Of a stretch of DNA of 64,000 nt, positions 26,151-33,642 are shown piece after piece. A program made the translations under genes and the position numbers. This stretch comes from Gemmatimonadota bacterium (lineage in GTDB: Bacteria > Gemmatimonadota > Gemmatimonadetes > Longimicrobiales > Gaopeijiaceae): positions 1 to 64,000 of the forward strand of contig JAJDXG010000035.1 of the NCBI GenBank assembly GCA_022823365.1, in the 5' to 3' direction. Below the pieces are notes generated by a model that was given only the letters and a program-made list of their open reading frames with translations, was not told where the DNA came from and ran no database searches. Within the stretch, counting starts at the first letter, position 1, and every line of letters starts with the position of its first letter.

Positions 26151-27094
26151 ATTCGCCGGATCCGGCGCTTCGCCTGCTCGCCGCCCTCGACCAGATCGTG
26201 CTCGGCCAGGCCACCATGCTCAGGCAGATGACGATCACCCTGCTCGCCCGCGGACACGCGCTCGTCGAAGGCGTCCCGGGAACGGCGAAGACCCTGGCGG
26301 TGCGCGCGCTCGCCGGCGGGCTGAGCCTGGACTTCGGCCGGGTGCAGTTCACCCCGGACCTGATGCCCACCGATCTCACGGGAGTGAACGTCCTGGACGG
26401 CACCGGACGCGACTTCACCTGGCGGCCGGGGCCCGTCTTCGCCGATCTGCTGCTGGCCGACGAGATCAACCGGGCGCCCGCCAAGACCCAGGCCGCGCTG
26501 CTCGAGTCGATGGAGGAGCGGCAGGTCACGGTGGACGGGGTAACGCGTCCGCTTCCGGAGGCCTTCACGGTGTTCGCCACCCAGAACCCGGTCGAATACG
26601 AGGGCACTTACCCGCTACCGGAAGCGCAGGTGGACCGCTTCCTGATGAAGATCTCGGTGGACTATCCCCCGGAGGAGGCGGAGCGCCGCATCCTCGACCG
26701 CCACGACGCCGGCTTCCGGGCCGACGACCAGGCCACCTATCCGCTGGGCGAGCCGGTGTCGCGGGAGGAGCTGCTGGCGATGCGGAACACCGTGAACCGT
26801 ATGCACGTGGACGAGCGCATCCGCCGCTACATCACCGACATCGTGCGTGCGACGCGCGGCGAATCGGTCTTCGCGCTGGGGGCGAGCCCGCGCGCCGGCG
26901 TAGCCCTGCTTCAGGCGGCCAAGGCCGAGGCCTGGCTCAACGGCCGGGACTTCGCCATTCCCGACGACGTAAAGGCGCTGGCCTTCCCGGTCCTCCGCCA
27001 CCGGGTGGTCCTCACCCCCGAAGCGGAAGTGGAGGGACGATCCTCCGACGATGAGGTCGCGGCATTGCTCGAGACGCTGGAAGCGCCACGGTAG
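26147..27094 (+). CDS. MoxR-family AAA+ ATPase
   Basis: A 315-residue MoxR-type ATPase. Walker A is GVPGTAKTLAVRAL (about 40-53), Walker B is LLLADEINRAPAKTQAALLE (about 101-120), and the sensor and finger regions are VFATQNPVEYEGTYPLPEAQ (about 142-161) and RFLMKISVDYP. MoxR proteins act as chaperones that mature other proteins, often von Willebrand-type or metal-dependent complexes. The gene's ATG overlaps the DUF4350 stop. The adjacent DUF58 gene is the expected partner in the cluster. Confidence 0.95.
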   Translation: MNSPDPALRLLAALDQIVLGQATMLRQMTITLLARGHALVEGVPGTAKTLAVRALAGGLSLDFGRVQFTPDLMPTDLTGVNVLDGTGRDFTWRPGPVFADLLLADEINRAPAKTQAALLESMEERQVTVDGVTRPLPEAFTVFATQNPVEYEGTYPLPEAQVDRFLMKISVDYPPEEAERRILDRHDAGFRADDQATYPLGEPVSREELLAMRNTVNRMHVDERIRRYITDIVRATRGESVFALGASPRAGVALLQAAKAEAWLNGRDFAIPDDVKALAFPVLRHRVVLTPEAEVEGRSSDDEVAALLETLEAPR

Positions 27095-27132
27095 CAGCCC
27101 GTGGACGAACCCTCTCCGACATTCGAGCGGCG

Positions 27133-28446
27133 ATGATCCGCACTGTCCCGAGCCGGCGCGCCCTCTGGCTGCTCGCGCTGGCTTCGCCGCTGCTGGCGGT
27201 ATCGGTTCCGGTCGCACTGCTGGTCGATCTGGTCATCGGCGGGCTGATCCTGCTGGACGCGCGCCGGACGCAGGCCCCCGAGGCGAGGCGGCGGGCTCCC
27301 GAGGTGGCCTCCCTGGGCACGTTCGGGGAAGCGGTCGTCATGGTCGCCAACCCCCATCCGCGCGCCGTCCGCGTGATGTTCACCGACGACATCGACGCGA
27401 GGTTCGAGCGCCGTGGCGCCCGGCGGAGCAACGACGACTGGAACGCGGGCGTGCGACTGGCAGTGCCGCCCGGCGGGTCGGTTTCGCGATCCTACCGGAT
27501 CCGGCCACGTGCGCGCGGCTTCCTCGAACTCGGCGACATGCACCTGCGCGCGCTGGGCCCGCTTGGACTCGCGTGGACGCGTGTCACGGTTCCGGCCACC
27601 GACGTGGTGCGCGTACAGCCGGGCATCCGCGACTTCCTGCGGGACAGGAAGCACAGCCTTCGCCGTCCGCTCCACGAGATGGGACCCCGGCGCACGCGCA
27701 TGCGCGCGGAGGGCACCGAATTCGAGAGCCTGCGAGAGTACGTGAAGGGGGACGATCCGCGCACCATCGACTGGAAGGCCTCCGCCCGGCGCCGACACTT
27801 CCTGGTGCGCAACTACCAGGCGGAGCGCGGACAGCATCTCGTCCTCGCCATCGACGCGGGCCGTCACATGCGCGAGACCATCCTCGGCCGGGAGCGGGCC
27901 GACATCGCGCTGGCCGCGAGCATGCTGCTGGCCAGCCGCGCGCAGGCCTACGGGGATCGCCTCGGTGTGATGGTCTTCGACGACCGCATCCGCCACGTGT
28001 CGGCGCCGAGGCGGGTGAACCTTCCCCGGCTCGCAGAGACGCTCACCGGGGTCGAAACCCGCCTGGTGGAGCCCAACTACCCCCTCGCCATGGCGACGCT
28101 GGGGCGAACCTTCAGCAAGCGTTCGCTGGTGGTGCTCTTCTCCGACGTGATCGACGAGACCGTGTCGCGGGCCCTCGTTCGCTCGCTGGGCCGGATCGCG
28201 CGCGCGCACCTCCCGCTCGCCGTGACCATCGGCAACCCGGGCCTGGAGAAAGCCGCCGGCCAGGTGGTCGGCACCGATGGCGACGCCTTCCGCCGGGCGG
28301 CCGCCGCCGAACTGGTGCAGGCGCGTGCCCTGGCGCTCCAGGCCATGCGGCGTTCCGGGATCCTCGTGGTCGATGTCCCACCCGCCGAGACGCTCGCGGC
28401 CACGCTCGACAAGTACATGGAGGTGAAGGAACGGGGGTTGCTGTAG
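27133..28446 (+). CDS. DUF58 (von Willebrand-like) protein of the MoxR cluster
   Basis: A 437-residue DUF58 protein. N-terminal hydrophobic segments (ALWLLALASPLLAVSVPVALL, VDLVIGGLILL) anchor it in the membrane. The family signature FESLREYVKGDDPRTIDWKA (about 199-218) is followed by a vWA-like domain starting LVLAIDAGRHMRE (about 237-249). The MIDAS-type DxSxS motif is altered to DAGRH, so metal binding may differ. It probably works with MoxR in envelope or stress functions. It lies 38 bp after moxR and is convergent, with an 8 bp gap, with the RDD-SpoIIM gene. Confidence 0.9.
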   Translation: MIRTVPSRRALWLLALASPLLAVSVPVALLVDLVIGGLILLDARRTQAPEARRRAPEVASLGTFGEAVVMVANPHPRAVRVMFTDDIDARFERRGARRSNDDWNAGVRLAVPPGGSVSRSYRIRPRARGFLELGDMHLRALGPLGLAWTRVTVPATDVVRVQPGIRDFLRDRKHSLRRPLHEMGPRRTRMRAEGTEFESLREYVKGDDPRTIDWKASARRRHFLVRNYQAERGQHLVLAIDAGRHMRETILGRERADIALAASMLLASRAQAYGDRLGVMVFDDRIRHVSAPRRVNLPRLAETLTGVETRLVEPNYPLAMATLGRTFSKRSLVVLFSDVIDETVSRALVRSLGRIARAHLPLAVTIGNPGLEKAAGQVVGTDGDAFRRAAAAELVQARALALQAMRRSGILVVDVPPAETLAATLDKYMEVKERGLL

Positions 28447-28454
28447 GGAGTCCC

Positions 28455-30206
28455 CTACGCCGGATTCGCCTCCTTCCGCCCGACCACCGCGAAGTAGACC
28501 GCCAGCAAGACCGCGGTCGCTCCGCCGAACGCGAATTTCGCGGCCGCCGGCAGACCCGACGGGGAATAGAAGCCCTCGACGACCCCGGCGATCACGAGCA
28601 GTCCGACCACGCCCGCCAGGAGCGAGAGCGCTTCCCGGCCTCGCGCCTGCAGCGCCGCCCGGCGCGTGCGGCGACCCGGCGCCAGGACCGCGGATCCGAG
28701 CCAGAGCCCGGCGCCGCCCGCCAGGCAGATGGCGGTGAGCTCCATGAAGCCGTGCGGGAAGACGAACGCGAGAATGACCCCAAGCAGCCCCTCGTTCGCG
28801 TACAGCCCCAGCACGGTGCCCAGGTGCACGCCGTTGAACACCAGCAGCAGCACGGTCAGCGATCCCGCCAGAACCCCGCCCGCGAAGGCCAGCAGGGCAA
28901 CCTGCACGTTGTTGGTGATGAGACTCGTGGAGGCCAGCGGCATGAGCGTGCCCGGGATGTCGACGTATTCGGCGTCGATGTCTCCCACCGGGGTCGACTC
29001 CGCCCGCTCCAGCATCGCCGACGACGTCATGTAGCGGGCCAGGACCGGATTCGATCGCACGAGGCCGTACGAGATGCCCATGGGGCCGAAGAGCAGCAGG
29101 GCGGCAAGCAGGATGGGGCGGTGGTACGTCCTCACCGCCTTCGGAAAACCGGATGTCATCCAGCGGCGCACCGATACGATGGACTCCCCGGTCACCCGGT
29201 AGAGGAGATTGTGGCCGGCTCCGGCCCAGCGTTCCAGGCTGCGCAGCACCGACGCGGGGGCGCCGTAGGTGCGGGCGCGCGCCAGGTCCGCGGTCATCCC
29301 GCGATACAGGCGGCCGAAGGTCCTGAGTTCCGTTTCGGGAAGCCGTGCGAGTCCGCCCCTGCGGCCCTCGCGCAGCAGTTCGCCGTACCTGGCCCATTCC
29401 TGCCGCTGTTCCCGCACCAGGGCGGCCGCTTGCAGTCCCCACACACCGCCTGCCGCCGCCCGGCGCGGTTCCTCCTCGTCGTGCAGCCGCACCAGGAACT
29501 CGTCCGCGGACACCGCTCCGAGAGGGGAATGCCCTTCGACAGCCGGACGGATCGCCTGCAGCACCGCGCTCGCCACGGAGTCCATCGCCTCGCGCGAGAG
29601 GTCGGCACGCCTGCGGCGATAGTTGGTCAGGAGCTCGAACTGCTCGGCCGAGAGCAGCGGTCGGCCCGCCGCCGGGGCGGCCGAGGCCTCGGGCCAGGCC
29701 ACTTCGTCCGCGCCACCGTCGCGCACCACTATGGTGTCGGCAGCCAGGTCGCCCAGCCGCTGGGACCTGCCGGTGAGCATGATCACCCCCCCGCCCAGCA
29801 CACCCGTCACCGCCGGCTGGAAGTCGACGATGCGCAGCACGTTGCGGATCACCGAGCCGCGCACCGAGAGGGGCTGGCCGCTCGAGTGGAGCACCCGCAG
29901 GCGGAGGGCGCGCTTTCCGGGCGTCTGGCCGTCGCGCAGCAGCTCGAACAGCAGGAAGTATCCCCATTGCAGCACGAAGAAACCGAGCACCAGGACGCTC
30001 GCCGCCAGACTCTCGCCGAGGGACAATCCGCCCCGCCGCAGCAGTGCGCCGGCCATCGCGAGCAGGATCATGCCACCCGCGATGATCGCCATGTCGATCA
30101 GCAGAGCAGCCAGCCGCGAGCCTGCGTCAGCCAGCTCGTAGTCCAGCCGGACGTGCTCGGGCGTCTCCAGCCGGAGCCGGCGCCCCGTTGGCGGCTTCTC
30201 CGACAC
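28455..30206 (-). CDS. RDD-domain and SpoIIM-like (DUF95) fusion membrane protein
   Basis: A 583-residue protein that fuses two membrane domains. Residues about 20-170 form an RDD domain (RLAALLIDMAIIAGGMILLA, TPGKRALRLRVLHSSGQPLS, the RDD-type Arg/Asp pattern). Residues about 380-575 resemble SpoIIM/DUF95: ITNNVQVALLAFAGGVLAGS, VLLLVFNGVHLGTVLGLYA, GLLGVILAFVFPHGFMELTA. Both domains are often encoded separately in MoxR/DUF58 clusters, so the fusion fits. GTG at 30206 is preferred since earlier codons do not look coding. It faces the DUF58 gene and is 8 bp after vapC. Confidence 0.85.
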   Translation of the reverse strand: MSEKPPTGRRLRLETPEHVRLDYELADAGSRLAALLIDMAIIAGGMILLAMAGALLRRGGLSLGESLAASVLVLGFFVLQWGYFLLFELLRDGQTPGKRALRLRVLHSSGQPLSVRGSVIRNVLRIVDFQPAVTGVLGGGVIMLTGRSQRLGDLAADTIVVRDGGADEVAWPEASAAPAAGRPLLSAEQFELLTNYRRRRADLSREAMDSVASAVLQAIRPAVEGHSPLGAVSADEFLVRLHDEEEPRRAAAGGVWGLQAAALVREQRQEWARYGELLREGRRGGLARLPETELRTFGRLYRGMTADLARARTYGAPASVLRSLERWAGAGHNLLYRVTGESIVSVRRWMTSGFPKAVRTYHRPILLAALLLFGPMGISYGLVRSNPVLARYMTSSAMLERAESTPVGDIDAEYVDIPGTLMPLASTSLITNNVQVALLAFAGGVLAGSLTVLLLVFNGVHLGTVLGLYANEGLLGVILAFVFPHGFMELTAICLAGGAGLWLGSAVLAPGRRTRRAALQARGREALSLLAGVVGLLVIAGVVEGFYSPSGLPAAAKFAFGGATAVLLAVYFAVVGRKEANPA

Positions 30207-30214
30207 TGCCGGGC

Positions 30215-30637
30215 TTATCCGGGTGGCTCTGCGAACGAAAGAGGAACGCGCCGGTGGCCGCGCTTCACGCGGTAGGACGCGAAGCGCCGTCTGTCCAGGG
30301 TGAACACCCTGTGGATCCTGAACCCCTCCGCCATGGCCACGATGGAAGCGTCGGCAAAGTCCATCGCCATGTCCGCGTACCGGTCCATGAGCTGAAAGCC
30401 GCGCAGCAGACACTCGTCGTCCATCGGCAGAACCCGCAGCCCGCCCTGCCGCACGAACTCCATGAGCCGGGGCGGACCCTGACTCCCCGGGCGCAGCAGA
30501 TGGAACGCCTCCGTAAGCACCGGCGCCGTGGTCACCAGCTCCTCGTTCAGCGACTCCAGAATCGCGACGCAGTGACGGTGGTGGTCGTCGGTGGGAGTGA
30601 AAAGGGCCACCAGCGGTCCGGTGTCGACCAGAATCAC
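30215..30637 (-). CDS. vapC: PIN-domain toxin VapC
   Basis: A 140-residue PIN-domain ribonuclease toxin. The acidic metal ligands are visible in VILVDTGPLVALFT (Asp5), LTEAFHLLRP (Glu43) and DFADASIVAMAEG (Asp93, Asp96). VapC enzymes cut tRNA or rRNA when their antitoxin is lost. Start GTG at 30637 overlaps the antitoxin stop (GTGA). All catalytic residues appear intact. It is followed 8 bp later by the RDD-SpoIIM gene on the same strand, which may therefore share the vapBC transcript. Confidence 0.88.
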   Translation of the reverse strand: MILVDTGPLVALFTPTDDHHRHCVAILESLNEELVTTAPVLTEAFHLLRPGSQGPPRLMEFVRQGGLRVLPMDDECLLRGFQLMDRYADMAMDFADASIVAMAEGFRIHRVFTLDRRRFASYRVKRGHRRVPLSFAEPPG

Positions 30638-30897
30638 GATGCGTGCCTCCGCCGAATCACGAGCACCACCGCCTGCTTCGCCCGCGAGGACGGCGCCAGA
30701 GCGTACCCGCCCGACCGCGGCAGGGGGATGTTCCGGTAGACGTCGTACGGGCGCGAGGCGGCTTCCCTGTCCAGCTCCTCCGCCAGGGTGCGCAGCGCCT
30801 GCCGGATCACCTCCGAAATGGACAGGCCGGTCCGGTCCCGCAGATCGGCCAGGGTCATCTCCCCTTCCCGTCCGAGACGCACCGTCCGAGTTGCCAT
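30634..30897 (-). CDS. vapB: Ribbon-helix-helix antitoxin VapB
   Basis: An 87-residue antitoxin. Residues 1-50 are of the RHH type (MATRTVRLGREGEMTLADLR with DRTGLSISEVIRQALRTLAE), giving DNA binding. The C-terminal part (about 50-80) contains Tyr- and Arg-rich segments expected to wrap around VapC. Its stop overlaps the vapC start. The upstream inverted repeat at 30973-30992 is the likely operator. Confidence 0.82.
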   Translation of the reverse strand: MATRTVRLGREGEMTLADLRDRTGLSISEVIRQALRTLAEELDREAASRPYDVYRNIPLPRSGGYALAPSSRAKQAVVLVIRRRHAS

Positions 30898-30972
30898 TCA
30901 GATCATCGCTGCCGGCCGAACGAAGGACATCGCAAGCGAGGATCGGCCGGACCACGAGGCCGGCCGTGCCCG

Positions 30973-30992
30973 CGTATTACGAGTGTAATACG
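30973..30992 (-). promoter_or_regulatory. Perfect inverted repeat upstream of vapBC, probable operator
   Basis: CGTATTAC and GTAATACG are perfect eight-base arms around GAGT. It lies 76 bp upstream of the vapB start in the 125 bp gap before the next minus-strand gene. Many RHH antitoxins bind repeats of this kind. There is no T-run, so it is unlikely to be a terminator. Confidence 0.5.
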
Positions 30993-31022
30993 GTGGCGCG
31001 GCCGCAACAAACGGGAGTGGTG

Positions 31023-31841
31023 CTACGGCGGCGTCGAGCCCGTGGTGTCCCCGGGCTGGGGTTGCCAGGCGGGCGGATTGGTGAGGTGCAGGGTGAGGCT
31101 GCCGACGATCGGGATGCTCGACCTCATGTACACGAGCGCCCGGCGGTCGTCGTCGCTGAAGTACAGTTCCGCCCGGCCACCCTGGCCGAAGAGTCCCCGG
31201 GTGCGGATGATCGGCTGCACCACAATGGTCTTGAAGATGCCCGCGGGGACCTCCTTCTCCTCCTTGCGCAGCACCCGTATGACGACCGGGTTGCCCGTGT
31301 CCTTGAAGTACCTGTTGAAGGTGTAGACATCGCCCACCTCCAGCGGCAGGGTGCGGATGAAGTAGACGAAGGAGATGTCATCGAGGGGCAGGGATGTGGG
31401 CAGGTCGCCCACTTCTTCGTCGTCCCTGCGTTCCCAGACCCCGCGCTCCGGGAACATCTCGTAATGCCGATAGCGCTTCGACCCGACTTCGTTCTGGTCT
31501 TGGATGAAGCGAAGGCTGGTCAGCGTGCGGGTGTCGAACCAGGTCTGGAACACGTCGCGCACGCGCGCGAACAGCACGCCGCCGTCTATCCGCATGACGG
31601 CGCGGTAGGCCGGGGTTCCCCGCACCGATTCGATGGCGGCGACCTCGAGCGATCCTTCGCCGGCGTTGAGGATCCCCAGCTTGACCTTGTATTCCAGGAA
31701 CTCGCCCACTTCGAACGGCACGGGAGCCGCCAGGGGTTCTGCCGGCCTCATCCAGGGGGCCTGCGCCTGCGCGCGGGCGCCGGCGGGCGAAATCGCGGCA
31801 AACCCCAGCGCGAGCGCTACAAGGCCGACCGGACGCCTCAT
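31023..31841 (-). CDS. DUF3108-family exported protein
   Basis: A 272-residue DUF3108 protein with a cleavable signal peptide (VGLVALALGFAAISPAGARA). The mature part shows FEVGEFLEYKVKLGILNAGEGSLEV and YRAVMRIDGGVLFARVRDVF, then RYFKDTGNPVVIRVLRKEEKEVPAGIF and ELYFSDDDRRALVYMRSSIPIVGSL. DUF3108 proteins are periplasmic or outer-membrane-associated beta proteins with lipoprotein-carrier-like fold. ATG at 31841 overlaps the glycosyltransferase stop (ATGA). Last gene of the envelope block, 125 bp before vapBC. Confidence 0.85.
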   Translation of the reverse strand: MRRPVGLVALALGFAAISPAGARAQAQAPWMRPAEPLAAPVPFEVGEFLEYKVKLGILNAGEGSLEVAAIESVRGTPAYRAVMRIDGGVLFARVRDVFQTWFDTRTLTSLRFIQDQNEVGSKRYRHYEMFPERGVWERRDDEEVGDLPTSLPLDDISFVYFIRTLPLEVGDVYTFNRYFKDTGNPVVIRVLRKEEKEVPAGIFKTIVVQPIIRTRGLFGQGGRAELYFSDDDRRALVYMRSSIPIVGSLTLHLTNPPAWQPQPGDTTGSTPP

Positions 31842-32584
31842 GATCCCTGCGCCGCGGCAAAGGTTATCCGTCCGCGCGCGCGGCCCAGACCCCTCAGCGT
31901 GCGCCACGCCCTGAAACGCGAACCCCGCACCCGCCGGTTGCGGGGCGCCTCGACCACGGCCTCGGCGACCGCGCGGGCATGGGGAAGCGCATGCCCGAGC
32001 AACTCCAGGTTGCCGGCCCAGCCCTCGCCGAGCTCCAGCCCTTGCTCTCCCGCTTCGCCAAACATCTTCCGGAGGACCACGATGCGATATGCCCGGAAAC
32101 CCCCGAACGGATCGGACACCGGCGCCGAGCGGAGCGCCCTTCGCAGCCAGTGGCGCCCGACCCAGCGGGTAAGGCGGGCGGACCGGGGCAGTCCGGGCGG
32201 CTCCCCGGCGTAGGCCACGCTCACAACATCCGCACCCCCTTCGATGGTCTTCATGAGGGGCACGATGCCCGCGGGGTCGTCGCTGAAATCGGCCTGAAGG
32301 GTCACGGCCACATCCCGCTTCGGATACTCGGCCCGGCGCGCGGCGTGACGCAGCAGCTCTTCCGTTGCCCCCGCATACCCCAGTCGCTTCTTGCCGTACA
32401 GGATCACGAGCGGCACGACGCGCCGATAGCTCGACAGCAGCGAGCGCGTATCGTCGCTGGAGCCGTCGTCGAGAACAAGAATCTCGTAGTCGCGGCCGAA
32501 GCCGGCCATGACCTGACGGATCTTCCAGAGAAGCACGCCGATGGTGTTCTCTTCGTTGCGGGCGGGTATGCAGATGTAGACCAA
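31838..32584 (-). CDS. Family 2 glycosyltransferase
   Basis: A 248-residue GT-A glycosyltransferase resembling polyprenyl-phosphate mannose/glucose synthases. The N-terminus YICIPARNEENTIGVLLW is typical; the nucleotide-sugar motifs are LVLDDGSSDDTRSLL (about 36-50) and QADFSDDPAGI (about 95-105, DxD-like). The catalytic region continues with DPFGGFRAYRIVV. No membrane segment follows, unlike full dolichol-phosphate mannosyltransferase proteins. The start is TTG at 32584: GGAG lies six bases upstream and the protein's conserved start begins at that codon. Overlaps the DUF3108 gene start. Confidence 0.85.
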   Translation of the reverse strand: MVYICIPARNEENTIGVLLWKIRQVMAGFGRDYEILVLDDGSSDDTRSLLSSYRRVVPLVILYGKKRLGYAGATEELLRHAARRAEYPKRDVAVTLQADFSDDPAGIVPLMKTIEGGADVVSVAYAGEPPGLPRSARLTRWVGRHWLRRALRSAPVSDPFGGFRAYRIVVLRKMFGEAGEQGLELGEGWAGNLELLGHALPHARAVAEAVVEAPRNRRVRGSRFRAWRTLRGLGRARGRITFAAAQGS

Positions 32585-32676
32585 GCTGGACTCCGTGACC
32601 TCGCGGGACGTCCTCTCGGCGTTGCAAGATCGGGGCCGAACAGAACCGCGGGCGGTGGGAACGAACAGGCTGGCGC

Positions 32677-33624
32677 TTATACCTGACCGCGCGGGGACGG
32701 TTCCAGCATCCGGCCGGAGGCTCGCGTGCGGGACCACCGCCGGTGTTGCCACAGATACTGCCCCGGATAGCGCCGCACCCAGCGCTCGAGCGCGGCGACG
32801 TGCGCGCGCGTCAGCGCTTCCACGTCGCGGGCCGGCACCCCGCTCGGTGAAATCGAGACCTGTTCCAGAACGAGGTGATGGGGAACGGGGGCCGCCGGAT
32901 GATGGAGGGCGACGCCCAGCACCAGGGGTGCGCCGCTGCGCAGGGAGAGCAGGGCCGCCCCGCGGGCGGTCGACGCCGGCTCGCCGAAGAAGTCCACCAT
33001 GAGGCCGCCCGCGTGGGCATTCTGGTCGGCGAGCAGCACGACAACCCGGCCCTTGCGGAGCGAGCGGAGCAGGACGTGGACCGGGTCGTTGCGCGAGACC
33101 ACGTTCATTCCCAGCCGCCGGCGGGCCTGCGTCAGTGCACGGTCGAAGAGCGGATTGTTCTGGGGGCGCACCACCACGTCCAGCGGAAGGCCGCGGCAAG
33201 CGAGCGCCCCGCCTCCCACCTCCCAGTTGCCGATGTGGCCGGTCACCAGGATGGCGCCCTCGCCGCGCGCCACCGGGTCCGCCAGCAGCTCTCGTCCCTC
33301 CACCCGGGAGAGCGCGAGGATCTCGGCGCGCGTCAGGCGCGCGAGCCGGAAGGTGGTGGCCGCGGTGCGTCCCAGGTGACGATAACTCTCTCGCGCGACC
33401 CGGGCCCGCCAGGCGGACGAATGCTCCGGAAAGGCGCGCGCGAGGTTCTCCGCGGTGACCCGGCGGCGGATGCCCAGCACGCTGCCGGCCAGCCATCCCG
33501 CCACCCCCCCCAGGCCCTGGATCCACCGTCCCGGAAGCAGCCCCGCGCACCCGGCGGCCATGCGGAAGAGCGCGTACTCGACCCGGTGTCGAACGCGCGC
33601 GCGCCGTCCCTCAGACGCCCCCAT
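32677..33624 (-). CDS. LpxL/HtrB-family lipid A acyltransferase
   Basis: A 315-residue acyltransferase of the lysophospholipid/lipid A late acyltransferase family. The N-terminal membrane-associated helix and LAGSVLGIRRRVTAENLARAF are typical, the catalytic motif is TGHIGNWEVGG (about 128-138, His-x4-Glu), and AQNAHAGG-like VVVLLADQNAHAGGLMVDFFG (about 195-215) follows. It probably adds an acyl chain to lipid A or a related glycolipid. Position next to an MsbA-like exporter supports an outer-membrane glycolipid role. The mature product and acceptor are not certain, because many Gemmatimonadota-type genomes carry only partial lipid A sets. Confidence 0.85.
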   Translation of the reverse strand: MGASEGRRARVRHRVEYALFRMAAGCAGLLPGRWIQGLGGVAGWLAGSVLGIRRRVTAENLARAFPEHSSAWRARVARESYRHLGRTAATTFRLARLTRAEILALSRVEGRELLADPVARGEGAILVTGHIGNWEVGGGALACRGLPLDVVVRPQNNPLFDRALTQARRRLGMNVVSRNDPVHVLLRSLRKGRVVVLLADQNAHAGGLMVDFFGEPASTARGAALLSLRSGAPLVLGVALHHPAAPVPHHLVLEQVSISPSGVPARDVEALTRAHVAALERWVRRYPGQYLWQHRRWSRTRASGRMLEPSPRGQV

Positions 33625-33642
33625 GCATGCTCCCCGCCGGGA

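Noticed and set aside
26911-30275. Very long open frames on the strands opposite MoxR, DUF58 and RDD-SpoIIM (over 1000 codons each)
   Set aside because: They overlap well-supported genes, have low-complexity Arg/Pro/Gly-rich translations and no domains. High GC removes stop codons from shadow frames.
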